From contig JAUPFV010000002.1 of NCBI GenBank assembly GCA_036936605.1, positions 339,018,654-339,082,653 on the forward strand: a stretch of DNA of 64,000 nucleotides, in the 5' to 3' direction. Under the pieces are notes generated by a model. The model searched no databases and had not been told where the DNA came from. It saw nothing but the letters and a program-made list of their open reading frames with translations. Of the stretch, positions 33,366 through 44,464 are shown one piece after another. Source of the stretch: Limnanthes douglasii subsp. nivea (lineage: Eukaryota > Streptophyta > Magnoliopsida > Brassicales > Limnanthaceae). Every line of letters starts with the position of its first letter. The stretch's first letter is position 1. The position numbers were made by a program, and so were the translations under genes.

Positions 33366-33888
33366 AAGTTGTGACCTTCAGTCCGGACAGATTGTTGGTG
33401 GAGGAAACGAAGAAGTGGACCTTTCTGCCCTTCAAGACATCGGTCTTTATTTCAATGACTTCCATAAGGATGATTTTGCAGGTCCTTACCGTCCCTCAAG
33501 TTTCTCTAACATGGTAACCTACAATGGGAAATCTTTCTCTATATCCGGAGATCAAAATACCTTAAGTCATGCTCTCCTCGGTTATATCCGGCCAGTACTC
33601 GATCTGGAGAGGTAGGTAAAAATTCAAACCAAGGAGAAGGAGACCCAGGAACGTCAGCAAGAACAAGCTATAAAAGCAGGTATTAAAAAATATGCCAATG
33701 GAGTAGTAGACTCATTCGAGAAAAGAGACGATGTGATTAAATCCGACATGGTGTTGCTGTTCCATGAGACATTCCCTAAGAGAACGCTTGGTCCCTTATG
33801 GAAGTATGTGGAGTATGAGGACATCCTATTTCATACATTGGCAGATGATGACAAGCACAACTACACTAGTGGAGTTGATTCTACTTAA
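33366..33888 (+). pseudogene. Copy C of the gypsy antisense gene, middle part in inverted orientation
   Basis: Reads NEEVDLSALQDIGLYFNDF, FAGPYRPSSFSNMVTYNGKS and SHALLGYIRPVLDLER, then a stop, then QAIKAGIKKYANGVVDSFEK and SDMVLLFHETFPKRTLGPLW, ending GVDST. It matches D at 39765-40550 except that most of the coiled coil (D about 40000-40330) is deleted. Its ends fit exactly the segment absent from the minus-strand part, so the piece was moved and inverted, or captured separately. Confidence 0.75.
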
Positions 33889-34075
33889 CTCACATGTTTG
33901 ATTTTTCAACAAACTCACATGATTGATTTTTCAAAGAAGTAGCATGGTTGATTTTTCAAACAAATAACATTTTTAATTTTTCAAAGAACTCTCATGGTTA
34001 GTTTTCAATAAACTCGCATGGTTAAAAATGTATGGAACTCTCATGGTTGAACTCGCATGTTACTGGTGACTTTTT
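33889..34075 (+). repeat. Minisatellite, unit about 25-30 bp (right part)
   Basis: Units such as CATGGTTGATTTTTCAAA, continuing the array of 31370-31600 in the same orientation. Confidence 0.8.
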
Positions 34076-34407
34076 AAAAAAAATTCAAAAAATATCATCA
34101 ATAGATCTAGTTTTATTCGTATTAAAAAAACAAAGTCAATGGTACTTTCAGATTTTTGTCAAGCTCCAGTTTGAAAGATATAGACCTTTTAAAAATAAAA
34201 TAAAAAGTGAGAAAGAAAAACTTTAATTCAATAATTAGAAATGGTTACATGGCTCGTGATAAAGCATTGGTATTTGTGGTATTATTAAAGAATTGGGTCA
34301 TGAATGAGAGTTATTTAGTTGATGCGGGTCTTAAATAAGAATAAATGATAGTTTGGGTATTAGATGGCACTTTAGTTTGTGAGTAAGTACATTTGGTGCC
34401 ATTTCTC

Positions 34408-34930
34408 TAAAAATAGAAGGAATAATAACTATTTCTTAATTTCCTCACCAATTTTAAAAAAACATGAATAATATTATGAGTAATAAAAATGAGAAAAGTA
34501 CCAGTAAATACCTAATCAACTACCTAATTACCCAGTAGTACCCGTTTTGGGGATGGTGTTAATTGATACCTCAACTTGAATTTTGGACAAAATCACCCCA
34601 GACTATATATAACCATATTTCTCTTCCCTCCACAGAACCCTTCAACCCGAAATCTAGTCCATCTTCACCCGATTTTGACCGGTGACTGGTGAACAAATTC
34701 TACTCCCGATTTCGACCGTTGGTCCTACGCCGATCGAAGTTGTTTATCTCGACCGAAATCAAGTATTTAGGATCGACAGTAGGCATTTTGGTTTATGGGT
34801 TTATCGTCAAACACAGTAGTTTCTTAGGTTGCATGTAGTGATAATCGTTTTGTGCGTGTTGTGATGTATATTAGATTAGTTTTGGGTGGTTGTTTGTTGG
34901 TTATGGTGCTCCTTCCATATTTCCCAGGCC
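34408..34930. other. Spacer with the end of a second related repeat
   Basis: At about 34485 GAGAAAAGTACCAGTAAATACC resembles the left tip of the 31078 element, so another member of that family may start here. No gene seen. Confidence 0.4.
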
Positions 34931-34934
34931 CCTA

Positions 34935-35655
34935 CAACGTGCATGTAAAAAGTTGAACAATTCGCATCTGGGTGCATGTGTGTTATAGTATAATTTGCAT
35001 CTTCATCATGTAAGAATGCACATAATTCGCATGAAGTCCTGAGAGTTGTGTACAAGTTGCGTATGGGTACAAGTTGTTTACATACAATTCGCATGTAGTC
35101 CTGGGAGTTGTGTACAAGTTGCGTCTGGGTAAAAGTTGTTTGCATACAATTTGCATGTAGTCCTGAGAGTTGTGTACAAGTTGTGTTTGGGTAGAACTAT
35201 TGCACATAATTTGCATGTATTCCTGAGAGTTGTGTACAAGTTGCGTCTGGGTACAAGTTTTTTGCATACAATTCACATGTAGTCCTGAGAGTTGTGTACA
35301 AGGTGCGTCTGGGTAAAGGTTGTTTGCATACAGTTTACATGTAGTCACGAGAGTTGTGTACAAGTTGTGTTTGGGTACAAGTATTGCACACAATTCGCAT
35401 GTAGTCCTGAGAGTTATGTACAACTTGCGTCTGGGTACAAGTTGTTTGCATACAATTCGCATATAGTCCTGAGAGTTGTGTACAATGTGCATCTGGGTAA
35501 AAGTTGTTTGCATACAATTCGCATGTAGTCATAAGAGTTGTGTACAAGTTGTGTTTGGGTACAAGTATTGCACACAATTAACATGTAGTCCTGAGAGTTG
35601 TGTTCAACTCTCGCGATATCCTGAGAGTTGTTTGCAACTCTCTCGATTTCCTCAG
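34935..35655. repeat. Minisatellite, unit about 60-62 bp, about 11 copies
   Basis: The unit contains CATGTAGTCCTGAGAGTTGT, then GTACAAGTTGCGTCTGGGTA, then CAAGTTGTTTGCATACAATTCG. A variant unit has GTGTTTGGGTACAAGTATTGCAC and alternates irregularly. Long open frames here on both strands are artefacts of the repeat. Confidence 0.92.
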
Positions 35656-35724
35656 AGTTGTTACTAGTGAATTTTTTTTAAATAAAAAAATATGTATCAT
35701 TGGTCGGTGTAGGAAATTACCTAC

Positions 35725-36010
35725 TAAGGGACATGCTTGAAACATCAGTAGTTACTGGTTCTTCGATAATTATATAAACATCAGCAGTCCCGGACTTTGC
35801 ATAGAAGTTGACCATCAGGTTCAAGTCTTTGTCATTAAATTCTTCTTGTTACCAGGAAGAAAGTACTTTAATGATACCAACATTACAGTTGAACATTTCA
35901 GTTGATTCGTCCTTAAAATTAGTAAACTTCATTTGGGAATCAACGTCTATAGCACGTGCATCACCATCCTTATAGGTCAGGGAGCCATCATTTTCAGATT
36001 GAAACTCCAT
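35725..36010 (-). pseudogene. Unrecognised minus-strand coding-like fragment
   Basis: From ATG at 36010 the minus strand reads MEFQSENDGSLTYKDGDARA, then 31 more codons to a TAA, then in the same frame NDKDLNLMVNFYAKSGTADV and VYIIIEEP to a TAG near 35725. The amino-acid composition looks protein-like, and the single internal stop suggests a decayed gene of about 95 codons. An N-terminal piece of a plant MULE-type transposase was considered because of the neighbouring inverted repeats, but no diagnostic motif is present. Function not assigned. Confidence 0.35.
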
Positions 36011-36555
36011 TTACATATACAAATCTCAATAACTCGATTTCTCGCCATACCGTATAACATACCAACGAAAAACATGAATGCATGTATGAGTATGAGCGTA
36101 AAATCACACAAGGAAAATAACAAAATCTCTAAATTCAAGAAACAAAGATGGATACATAGTAATAATGAGATGGCTACGGTGTAGTATACTATACTCCTAA
36201 TTAGCAAACCCTAGATCATTTGGAAGCAAAGTGCAAAATCTTAAAAATAAAAAAGAATAACTAGAAATTGATTACCTTAGAGTTAAAATAACGGATATGT
36301 GAGCGAACACCATGATCTACGCTATTCCAATTACCTTGAATTGGTAATCCTCGAAACTTTTGAGATAGCAACGGAGAGAGAAGAAAAAGATGAGTGTTTT
36401 TTACCGAGGAAAAAAAGAAAGTTATTGTTGGGAGTGGATGGGGGTAGATGAGTCTTTTGTTATTTGGGTTGGAAGCATTAGTAGATACGATCTGTAATTG
36501 TACGAATCTGTAAATAGCAACAGATTCTGAACCCCATCGGTAAGTCACCCTTATA
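36011..36555. other. Spacer, no gene recognised
   Basis: May be the upstream region of the minus-strand fragment. Nothing specific was seen. Confidence 0.4.
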
Positions 36556-36559
36556 TATA

Positions 36560-37048
36560 AAACCTTTATATTTAATATTTTTTTATTTTTTTATTTCTCT
36601 CTCTAAGATTTATGAACTACACATACGATTAGGCTTCGACTTGATTCTTTGGTTTTTCTTTTGTTTTTGTATGATTTTCTTTATAGTTTTCGATTTTGAT
36701 GGTGTTTTTGTTGGATTTTAACATTTAATTATTTATTTTTTATTCATGTAACTCGATTTTTGCTACAGATTTGTTCTTGAGTTTCAAACTCTATGTTACT
36801 CGTGATTTTTGGTATTTCATTTGTCTTTACTTTGATTTGGTAGTCTAAATTTTCTATTGTTTTAGGTTTTAGTCGTTTTTTAGTGTTTTTTTGTGTGTTT
36901 CTGGAAAATATGTTCGAAAAAGTTTTAATAGTGAACCGAAGAAGACGATTATCGAAGAAGATGCGAAACCTTTTTTTCTAGATGCAAAACCTCTTTAATT
37001 TTTGTAACTGCTAGATGAGAAACCATACCAACTATGATAGATGCTAGC
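36560..37048. repeat. Dispersed repeat, right member of the inverted pair
   Basis: Contains GATGCGAAACC, GATGCAAAACC, GATGAGAAACC and TATGATAGATGC, the reverse complement of the units at 26860-27330, and a T-rich stretch matching 27340-27700 in reverse. It is cut at 37048/37049 by the LTR of element D. Confidence 0.5.
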
Positions 37049-37419
37049 TGTTGGTTTGGTTAATTTTGGGCTGGGTTAGTTTGGTAAAAATGTTTTGTGA
37101 AGTTTAAAGTGTTTAGTGTTTAGTGTGGAGAGTAGAGAGATAATCAAGCAGCCTGCTTGTATTAAATGATGACCATCCTCATTAATGAGAGCGGTTGAGG
37201 TATTTATACTCTTAATTAGCGACTCATGGCCTTATGAGTCAAGTTATGAAACCGGGTCAAGTTTAAGGACTCATTAGTCTTTTAAGTTGATTAGCAAATA
37301 GCTTAGTTAAAACGTGTTTTACTTTTATCCTGTCCGAATTATTTAGTGGTGTGTCACTGTCCGAATTACACTTGTCCAGATTATGCAGGGGCCTGGGTCT
37401 GAAGATTCCAAACTCATCC
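37049..37419 (-). repeat. 3' LTR of element D
   Basis: 371 bp. On the minus strand it starts GGATGAGTTTGG (TG of A changed to GG) just after the polypurine tract and ends CAACA. TATAAATA at 37208-37201 on the minus strand matches the LTR TATA box of A. Confidence 0.82.
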
Positions 37420-37434
37420 GTAACCCCTTTTTTA
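37420..37434 (-). other. Polypurine tract of element D
   Basis: Minus strand AAAAAAGGGGTTAC next to the LTR, one base different from A. Confidence 0.8.
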
Positions 37435-37872
37435 GGCCTTGCCAAATATCTTTGGTAGGGCTAAAAAATTCACTAAGCCAATCTCAACTTTATCCGACCT
37501 GCCCGTGTAGTTCGTATTATGAAGTTTGCTATCAACTCAGTTCGAAGTTTTTCAGAACTGGTTTCTCTTTCCAGAATTCTAAGAGTTTTTCTTCTGGGAT
37601 CATGGACACGTGTCGATATTTGGTTCGACCTACCAGCCGTTATTTTTCCTAGACCGGCGCACCCACTAAGTCTGGAAATCTACCCAGGCCTTTGATTCTT
37701 CACACGTTTGCACAACCTTTAATCATTGCAAAACCCTCTTCAACTTCTCCTAGGTAACATTTACTTTTTTACTGTTATATAAATTCTCTTTCACTATTTT
37801 ATTGTCTTCCACACTCAAATATTTTTTAGAGAGATTTTCATTTTCACCTTCAACTTGTTTTTGAGAGGTTTT
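37435..37872 (+). promoter_or_regulatory. 3' spacer of D with antisense promoter (TATA at 37776-37784)
   Basis: TATATAAAT lies about 97 bp before the antisense ATG at 37873, matching the distances in A and B. The rest of the spacer has no gene. Confidence 0.6.
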
Positions 37873-40643
37873 ATGTTCACAGCCAGAAACACACTAGTTA
37901 AAGGCGGTTGGTTAAATTTATCAGAGTTAGAAAGAGCGAAAAAGGTAGAATGGGAGAATCGCATTGATGCCGGCCTCTCAGTTTCTCCAAGTGAGAAATC
38001 TAGTGAATCGACTCAGGAAGTCGATCAAGGGTCATCTTCATCTAAAAACCCTAGGCCCAAACACTTATTCAAACCAAGCCTTCCACCCCTTCCCCCAGGC
38101 TCTTCTGTTCAAGAGTCTCAACCTTCTGTGCCTAAAATAAAACTTGTTTCAAGTATCAGAAAACCCCCCCCCCCCTTCATTGCTATGGGTTCTGATGCTG
38201 AGAAGTCTCCGGAGAAGATAACCCCTCGCCAGACGACCCGTCAAACTAAAACTCAATCCACACCTTCACTGCTAAAGCCCTCCGGATCGGAGGCATCCAA
38301 AACAGCTCCAAGGGGTAAGCCCTCCGGATCCCAACCTCAACCGGACACCAGGCCTTTAGAGGCAACAAGTGCTCAACCATCCTAACAGCCTTCGGTACCA
38401 GAAACTTACATCCCTCCATCTAAAGCAACATATAAACCTTCCACAGTGATGGAAGAAATAATGGAAGATAATATTGAGGAGGCTCCCTTTGAAACCGAGG
38501 CATCAGGTCAAACGAGGGATGTTGCTTCTGATAAGAAGGGAAAAAGCAAGGTTATGACTCATCCTGAACTTCCGGAGTGCCTAGAGGGAAAGGTAGGCCC
38601 TTGATTCAAACACATTAGTGTCAAGTACATGTTGGCTCTACAAGACATAAACTACATTTACACCCACACCGCTAAGTTGGGCCAAATCCGGTCAAAATAG
38701 GGGATTCCGGAGTCAGTGAAGGTAAGGGTACCTATCACTCCGGAGACTCCCATGGAGTGAAAGCTTAACAAGGTGGTGATCTTCAACGAAGTGCTAAAAT
38801 GGGGACTTCGGTTTCCATTGGACCCAGAAATCGTCAGGTACTTCCACCTAGTTAAACTCTGCCCTTACCAGCTAAGCCTCAATTCCTGGTATTCTCTCCT
38901 TGCTTGCATAATGCCATCAAGGTTGTAAAAAATCCCACTCCTAATGGAGCAGTTTGCTGTTGTGGCAAGCTTATGCAAGAATCATCAGATCCCATCCTAC
39001 CATCACAATATGGGGAACAACTTCAAAGTGGTAGATGACTTGCTGGAGTCCGAAAAGAACTGGAGGACACAATTTCTGTTTGTCAGTGGGACATGGGAGA
39101 ACGTCAGGAAGATCAAGGCCAACACCAATCCTAGTATGCTGACTAGCATGTGGAAAATTACTGGTGAGTTTCTTCCATATATTTGTTTCTCATGCTTTTC
39201 CTTTTTAAATTACAAGTGTTCCCATTCTGATGAATTTGTTACTCATTTTTCAGTGCTACCGAAGGAGTTCATCGGACACCTAGAAGAGGGGCAAAAAAAC
39301 CTATGCAAAGCTTAACGCATGGACTGCAGAGCATTGGGGGAATGCCTTCCACAATTGCTTTACCTCAGGAAATCTTGTAAGGTCCCATCTGTGGAACACC
39401 ATAAGCCGGAGAGAACTCTCATGGGAAGAGCTAACTACACTGCCTCCTCCTGGTGTAATTCTCAAACGGACTGAGGCCAAGGATGGAAAATTTTTCTTAC
39501 CTTCCAGAGCAAAGGCTCCCATCAAGATGAAGAACAAGAAAAAGAGAGCTGCAATAGAGTTGGTTCAAGCAGCCACAGAGGGGACCTAGTTCGGGGAACC
39601 AATGGGGAATTGATGTTTCCTTGCTCAAAGTAGTAGATGCCGAAACATTAAAGGAGACTGGAGAGTTGCAAAACCCACCAAAGCCTCCTAAGAAGGACAG
39701 GAAAAGAAGGGCCAACAGTGACGAGAAGGCTGCTAAAAAGAAGAAAGTCACCTTAGGAGAGGTTGATAGGGGAGGGAATGAAGAATTTGACATTAGTGCC
39801 CTTCAAGACATTGATTTATACTTCACTGATTCTGAGAAGGATGATTTAGCAGGTCCCTATCGCCCCTCCAACTCTGCCAACATGGTGACCGTAAATGGTA
39901 AGTCTTTCTCCGTCTCCGAAGAGCAAGATGTTCAGAGCCATTCCCTCATTGGTCACATCCAGCTGATACTTGACTTGGAGAGATAGGTGAAAGTCAGACC
40001 ACCCTTAGCAATTCCCTCACCTCTGACATGGAATCTATATCAACCAGCCTCCTTAATACCAATCAGAGTATCGAGGAACTAAATAAGGAGATAAAGGCAT
40101 TGAAGAAGGACAAGGAAGATTCATCAACCAAGTTGGCCACCTTGGAAGCTGCCAGAACTGAGCTCCAGACTAAGTATTCTGGCTTAGAAAAGGACCTCAC
40201 AAGGTTAAAAGAGGAACTGAAGACCAAAAATGGTGTCATTCAAACCCTATCGGATAAGAAAACTAAGTTAAAAGGTACTGTATCAGAGATGACCAAAGAG
40301 AAAGAGGATTTGAAGGAGCAGCAGGAGAAAACTATTCAGGCGGGCATTGACAAGTACACCAATGAAGTGATAGACTCCTTAGAGGCAAGAGATGATCAAG
40401 TCAAGTTTGACATGGTGTTGCTCTTCCATGAGATTTCTCCGAAGAGGACCCTTGGTCCCTTATGGAAATATGTGAAATATGAAGGCATCCCATTTCACAC
40501 TATGACTGATGGCGACAAGCACAACTATGCCACTGGAATATATTCCACTTGAAGAGGGAACTAGTGAGAGTTCGAGTGCCGAACTCAAAAGTCCCAAGAA
40601 ATGTGGTGGTGGTGAAGGAAAATCCGAAGGGAACAAGCCCTAA
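37873..40643 (+). pseudogene. Antisense gene of element D (PF04195-like domain, coiled coil)
   Basis: Opposite in direction to the pol of D. It starts MFTARNTLVKGGWLNLSELE, then a Ser/Pro-rich region with a 13-C run (from 38165), and a globular domain with NEVLKWGLRFPLDPEIVRYF and VVDDLLESEKNWRTQFLF. Exon 1 ends at 39163; the intron 39164-39253 (GTGAGT...TTTTTCAG, 90 nt, phase 1) leads to VLPKEFIGHLEEG. An extra A in a run near 39297 shifts the frame; beyond it HLWNTISRRELSWEELTT follows. The next exon parts hold SALQDIDLYFTDSEKDDLAG, a coiled coil (residues about 10-115 of the frame at 40028) and DMVLLFHEISPKRTLGPLW, ending GNKP. Stops at 38382, 38602 and 38698 and the frameshift make it dead. 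Confidence 0.8.
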
Positions 40644-41173
40644 GGTTTAATAATATTTTTTGTCTTTTTTGAACAGTTAAAGTCCTTGGATGGCCAAGGC
40701 ATATTTTGTAATGTTATTTGGTCGGAGTCGGAATAAGTCTTTTAAACACCTAAAGTCCTTGAATGGCCAAGGCATGTTTTGCTTTTCCTGTTTGGTTAAA
40801 GTCCGAATAGGTTTAATTTATCAAATATTTAATACTTTAAATCCTTTAAATTTTAATGGCTTATGTTTAAATAGCCCCTAGTATTTCAGAAGAATAATAG
40901 TGAGAGTGTTTAATATCTCTGATGGCATGTATTTAATGGTCATCACTTAACCACGTTTATCTGATCTACTAAAGATCCAAACTGTTGAACTAGTTATTTG
41001 TACTTGAATTGAATTGTAGTAAAACACTTCAGAATGTTTTAAGAAGGCATCACATATTATTAAATAAAAAACCGAACACCTCATTAAAACCTCCCCGCAC
41101 CACCAGGGTAGGAAAGAGTATACCCCCTAATATTTACATTGATATCTAGCAAGTAAATATTTACACACAACTT
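40644..41173. other. Non-coding gap between antisense gene and integrase, element D
   Basis: Shared 3' region of two convergent genes. It holds CTTGGATGGCCAAGGCAT-type palindromes near 40690 and 40750 and the hairpin block at 41075-41126. No gene. Confidence 0.6.
41075..41126 (-). other. Conserved post-integrase hairpin block, element D
   Basis: Minus strand TACTCTTTCCTACC, stem CCC, loop TGGTGGTGC, stem GGGG, then AGGTTTTAATGAGG. The stem is weaker than in A. Confidence 0.55.
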
Positions 41174-42300
41174 TTATTCTAAATATAACCTGAGATGTTC
41201 AATATTCCATGGGTGCTTCAAAACTCTTCCTTCTTTGCCCTGAAGCCTATATGTCCCAGGCTTAAGTTTTTCAGAGATCTTATAGGGGCCTTTCTAGTTC
41301 GAAGCCAGCTTACCGAACTTCTTCTCCTTAGTGTCTAAGAAAACTTTTCTTAACACTTTATCTCCCAGTTGAAAGTCTCTTCTCTTGACCTTGGAAGCAA
41401 ATTTGCTCCTCATCAAGCCTTGGTAGTGAGATGTTCTTAAGTGAGCTTTAACCCTTCTTTCTTCTATTAAGTCCAACTGATTCCTAATTTCTATCTCATT
41501 AGCTTGTTCGGAATAGTTATGGACCCTGTATGATGGTAGGGTAGCTTCTATGGGGGTAATAACATCCATCCCATACACCAAAGCAAAAGGAGACTCTTGT
41601 GTAACAGTCCGATGAGTAGTTCGGTACGCCCACAATACTTCTTGCAAATAACTTGGCCACTTCCCAGCAGCTCCTTCTAGATTCTTTTTTAATCCGGTCA
41701 GAATAATCCTGTTGGCAACTTCAACCTGGACATTTGCTTGGGGATGTAAATGAGAAGAAAAGTAATGCTGAATGCCTTTAGAGGCACAAAAAATCTCCAT
41801 ATCCTTGTTATCAAACTGTGGCCCATTATCTGTGGTAATCTTTTGAGGAATCCCAATTCTGCAACATATATTGGATAGGATAAATTTAATGACATCTTTG
41901 GAAGTGGTTCCAGCCAAAGGAGTTGTCTCTATCCATTTTGAGAAGTAATCAATAACAACTATAATAGTTCCGCACCCTCCGAACGCCATTGGCAGAGGCC
42001 CAACTAAATCTAATCCCCAACGAGAAAAAGGTACTAGCTCAAAAATAGAATCCATAGGTACTGCTGGCACATAAATTTCATTGCCATACCTTTGACATGG
42101 ATCACACTTACCATTTCTTTAGCATCTGCCATTATGGATGGCCAATAGGACCCAACCAACAATACTCTCCGGGTTAGTGCCCTGTACTCACAATGTGTTG
42201 ATCCTTCTCTATCGTGTACTTCATATAAAATGACTTGAGATTCTTCAACCCCCAAACAACGTAGGAGAGTTCTGTTGAAGGATTTTTTTATAGAGAACTT
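41174..42300 (-). pseudogene. Integrase of element D
   Basis: Zinc-binding region near 42255-42110 (EVHDREGSTHCEYRALTRR). The catalytic core in the long open frame from 42070 reads GLDLVGPLPMAFGG, TTDNGPQFDN and VEVANRIILTGLKK, so the D, D and E positions look intact. The C-terminal part includes RRDFQLGDKVLRKVFLDTKE and, after a stop near 41294, HPWNIEHLRLYLE to TAA at 41174. Core spacing and length match the gypsy integrase of A. A frameshift separates the zinc region from the core. Confidence 0.88.
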
Positions 42301-44461
42301 CCTTTATGATCAGAAAATCACGAGCCTTGTGTTTAATTTTTCTTGCCATAGCTTTATCCGGAGGAAAAAACCCATCAGTTTATATTAAACAAGGGAAAAC
42401 CTCCAATCTTTAGGCTGAATCACCTGTATACTCAAACTTTCCTCCTCTTACTTGTTCTGACTAGATTATATAGATGGGCATTCTTGTATGTGAATCCAAG
42501 GGTAAGACTCAAAATATGCTATGGTTGCCAAAGAATCGACCAGTGTATTCTCTGACCTAGGAATATGCTCATAGCAAACACTTTTGAAATTGACTGCCAC
42601 CTCTTTCAAGACGAGTAAGTATTTGATCAGTTGCTCTTTTTTTTCCTCAGGCTGACCTTGAGCTTGATAGGATAAGAAGCTGAGAGTCACTCATCAACCA
42701 AACTCTCTTAGCCCAATATAGGAAATCTAATTTTAGACCAACTATAGCTGCTTCATATTCAGACTCATTGTTGGAAGCCTTGAACCCAAAACATATAGCC
42801 TGGTACATCTTATCACCATATGGAGAGGTTAAGCGAATTCCAGCTCCACACCCCATTGTGCTTTACCCACCATCAGTTTGGACTACCCGTTCTTTCTTAG
42901 TTTTCTCTTCTGAAGTTTGTTTGGAGTTCTTGTCTGAATGGAATTCTACCAAGAAATCAGCTACAGATTGAGCCTTGATAGTCGTTCGTGGGGCGAAATA
43001 AATATCATAATCACCAACTCCACTGACCACTTGGTCATTCTGCTTGATATGTCTGCCTTTTGAAGAACATTCATTAATGGGACATATGTCCGGACAATGA
43101 TGGAATGAGACTGAAAATATGGCCTCATCTTTCTTGCTGCAATTACTAATGCTAGTGCCAACTTTTCAAGCTTCAAGTACCTCTTCTCAGCATTCTATCA
43201 AACTTTTGTTGATGTAGTACACCGAACGAGGGTAGTTGTCCACTTTCCTCACCAATATTTCGCTTATAGCATATTCTGACACAGCCAAGTATACATAGAG
43301 TGTTTCTCGTTGAATGGGTTTAAATAGAGTCATTGGTGAGGATAAATCTTTCTTTATTTCAACAAAAGCTTGGCTGCACAGCGGAGACCAATTAAAATCT
43401 TTAGCATTCTTCAAGGTTTGGTTAAACGGAGTACACTTGTCCGAAGAGCTTGAAATGAAACGATTCAAGGCAGCCAACCTTCCAGTGAGTCTCTGGACTT
43501 CTTTAATATTCTGAGGAGGATACATTTCTAGTAGAGCATTAAGCTGATCCGGATCGGGCTGTATCTCTTTCTCACTTATCACATATCCCAAAAAATTTCC
43601 GGATCGAACCCCAAAGACACATTTTTCTGGATTCAGTTTCAAATTCACAGTTGCCAAATTAGAAAAAAGTCTTTTGAAGGTCAATTATGTGCAAATCCTC
43701 CTCCAAGATTTTAACCATCATGTCATCAATGTATACCTCCATATTTCTGCCAATCTGACTAGCGAATGTTTTGTTCACCAAACTCTGATAAGTAGCCCCA
43801 GCGTTTTTCAACCCAAAAGGCATCACCTTGTAACAATGGAGACCTCTATTTGTTATAAAGGTAGTATGATCTTGGTCCTTCGGATCCACCTGTATTTGGT
43901 TGTACCAAGAGAAAGCATCCATGAAGGACATCAACTTGTTTCCAGACGTTGAGTCCACCAACTTATCTATCTGGGGGACTGGATAAAAATCTTTTGGGCA
44001 AGCCCTGTTGAGGTTAGTAAAATCAATACACATACGCCATTCACGTTCTTTTTCTTGACCAACACCGGATTGGAAGTCCATAAAGGATACTGGGATTTCT
44101 TTATGTGTTCCATCTTGGTAAGCCCATCAACTTCGTGGACTATTTCATCAGCTTTCTCCTTAGAAAAATCTCTCATTTTCTGCACAACAGGTGCAACGTC
44201 ACTCTAGATGGACAGCTTGTGTAAGATAACGCTTGCAGGTACTCCGGTTACATCACCATTGCACCAAGCAAAGACATATTGATTGTTCAATAAAAAGGAC
44301 AAAAATTTCTTTTTCAACTCTGGCGCCATCTTGGAGCCAATCTTGATACTTCTACCCTCTGCCATGGAGTGGGTTTCAATCTTTTCAACCGGTATTATAA
44401 CACTATGAGCCTCTCTGGGGTTATCAATCTCACCCTCTCCCTCAGACGGCCCTAGTAACTG
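42301..44461 (-). pseudogene. Reverse transcriptase, RNase H and aRNH of element D
   Basis: From the UAG leftwards: QLLGPSEGEGEIDNPREAHS, then NNQYVFAWCNGDVTGVPAS (linker to RT), SQYPLWTSNPVLVKKK, CIDFTNLNRACPKDFYPVPQ, SFMDAFSWYNQI (Gly to Trp), PFGLKNAGATYQS and catalytic YIDD near 43725. The first RNase H shows VYYINKSL and KLEKLALALVIAARKMRPYF. The second has GCGAGIRLTSPYGDKMYQA, SNNESEYEAAIVGL and MSDSQLL. Stops and frameshifts near 44080, 43670, 43190 and 42460 break it. Confidence 0.88.
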
Positions 44462-44464
44462 CTA
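44456..44464 (-). promoter_or_regulatory. Leaky UAG context between protease and RT, element D
   Basis: On the minus strand TAG CAG TTA, which fits UAG-CAR-YYA exactly, at the same alignment column as in A, B and E. The following frame keeps DNPRE 13 codons downstream. Confidence 0.72.

Larger units (their letters stand above)
31078..34407. mobile_element. Non-autonomous inverted-repeat element carrying gypsy antisense-gene fragments
   Basis: Left end AGAGAAACTACCC and the reverse complement of the right end (GAGAAATGGCACC) continue into a diverged inverted repeat about 300 bp long: ACTCA and AATACC blocks near the tips, then on the left TCTTTTTAAGACGAACAAAA matched in reverse near 34105-34130. 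The possible duplication TAAAAATA (31070-31077 and 34408-34415) is AT-rich and so weak. A minisatellite lies on each inner side, and the centre holds two pieces of the antisense gene. Class and transposase are unknown. Confidence 0.5.

Noticed and set aside
34935..35655. Possible CRISPR-like array
   Set aside because: Units are contiguous and similar over their full length, with no unique spacers, in a plant nuclear context.
34876..35667. Long ORFs on both strands, up to 176 codons, with a repeating HNSQDYM-type motif
   Set aside because: They are translations of the 60-62 bp minisatellite. The unit length is not a multiple of three and every frame stays open by chance; no protein family fits.
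37263..37445. Minus-strand ORF of 60 codons
   Set aside because: It lies within the LTR and polypurine tract of element D.
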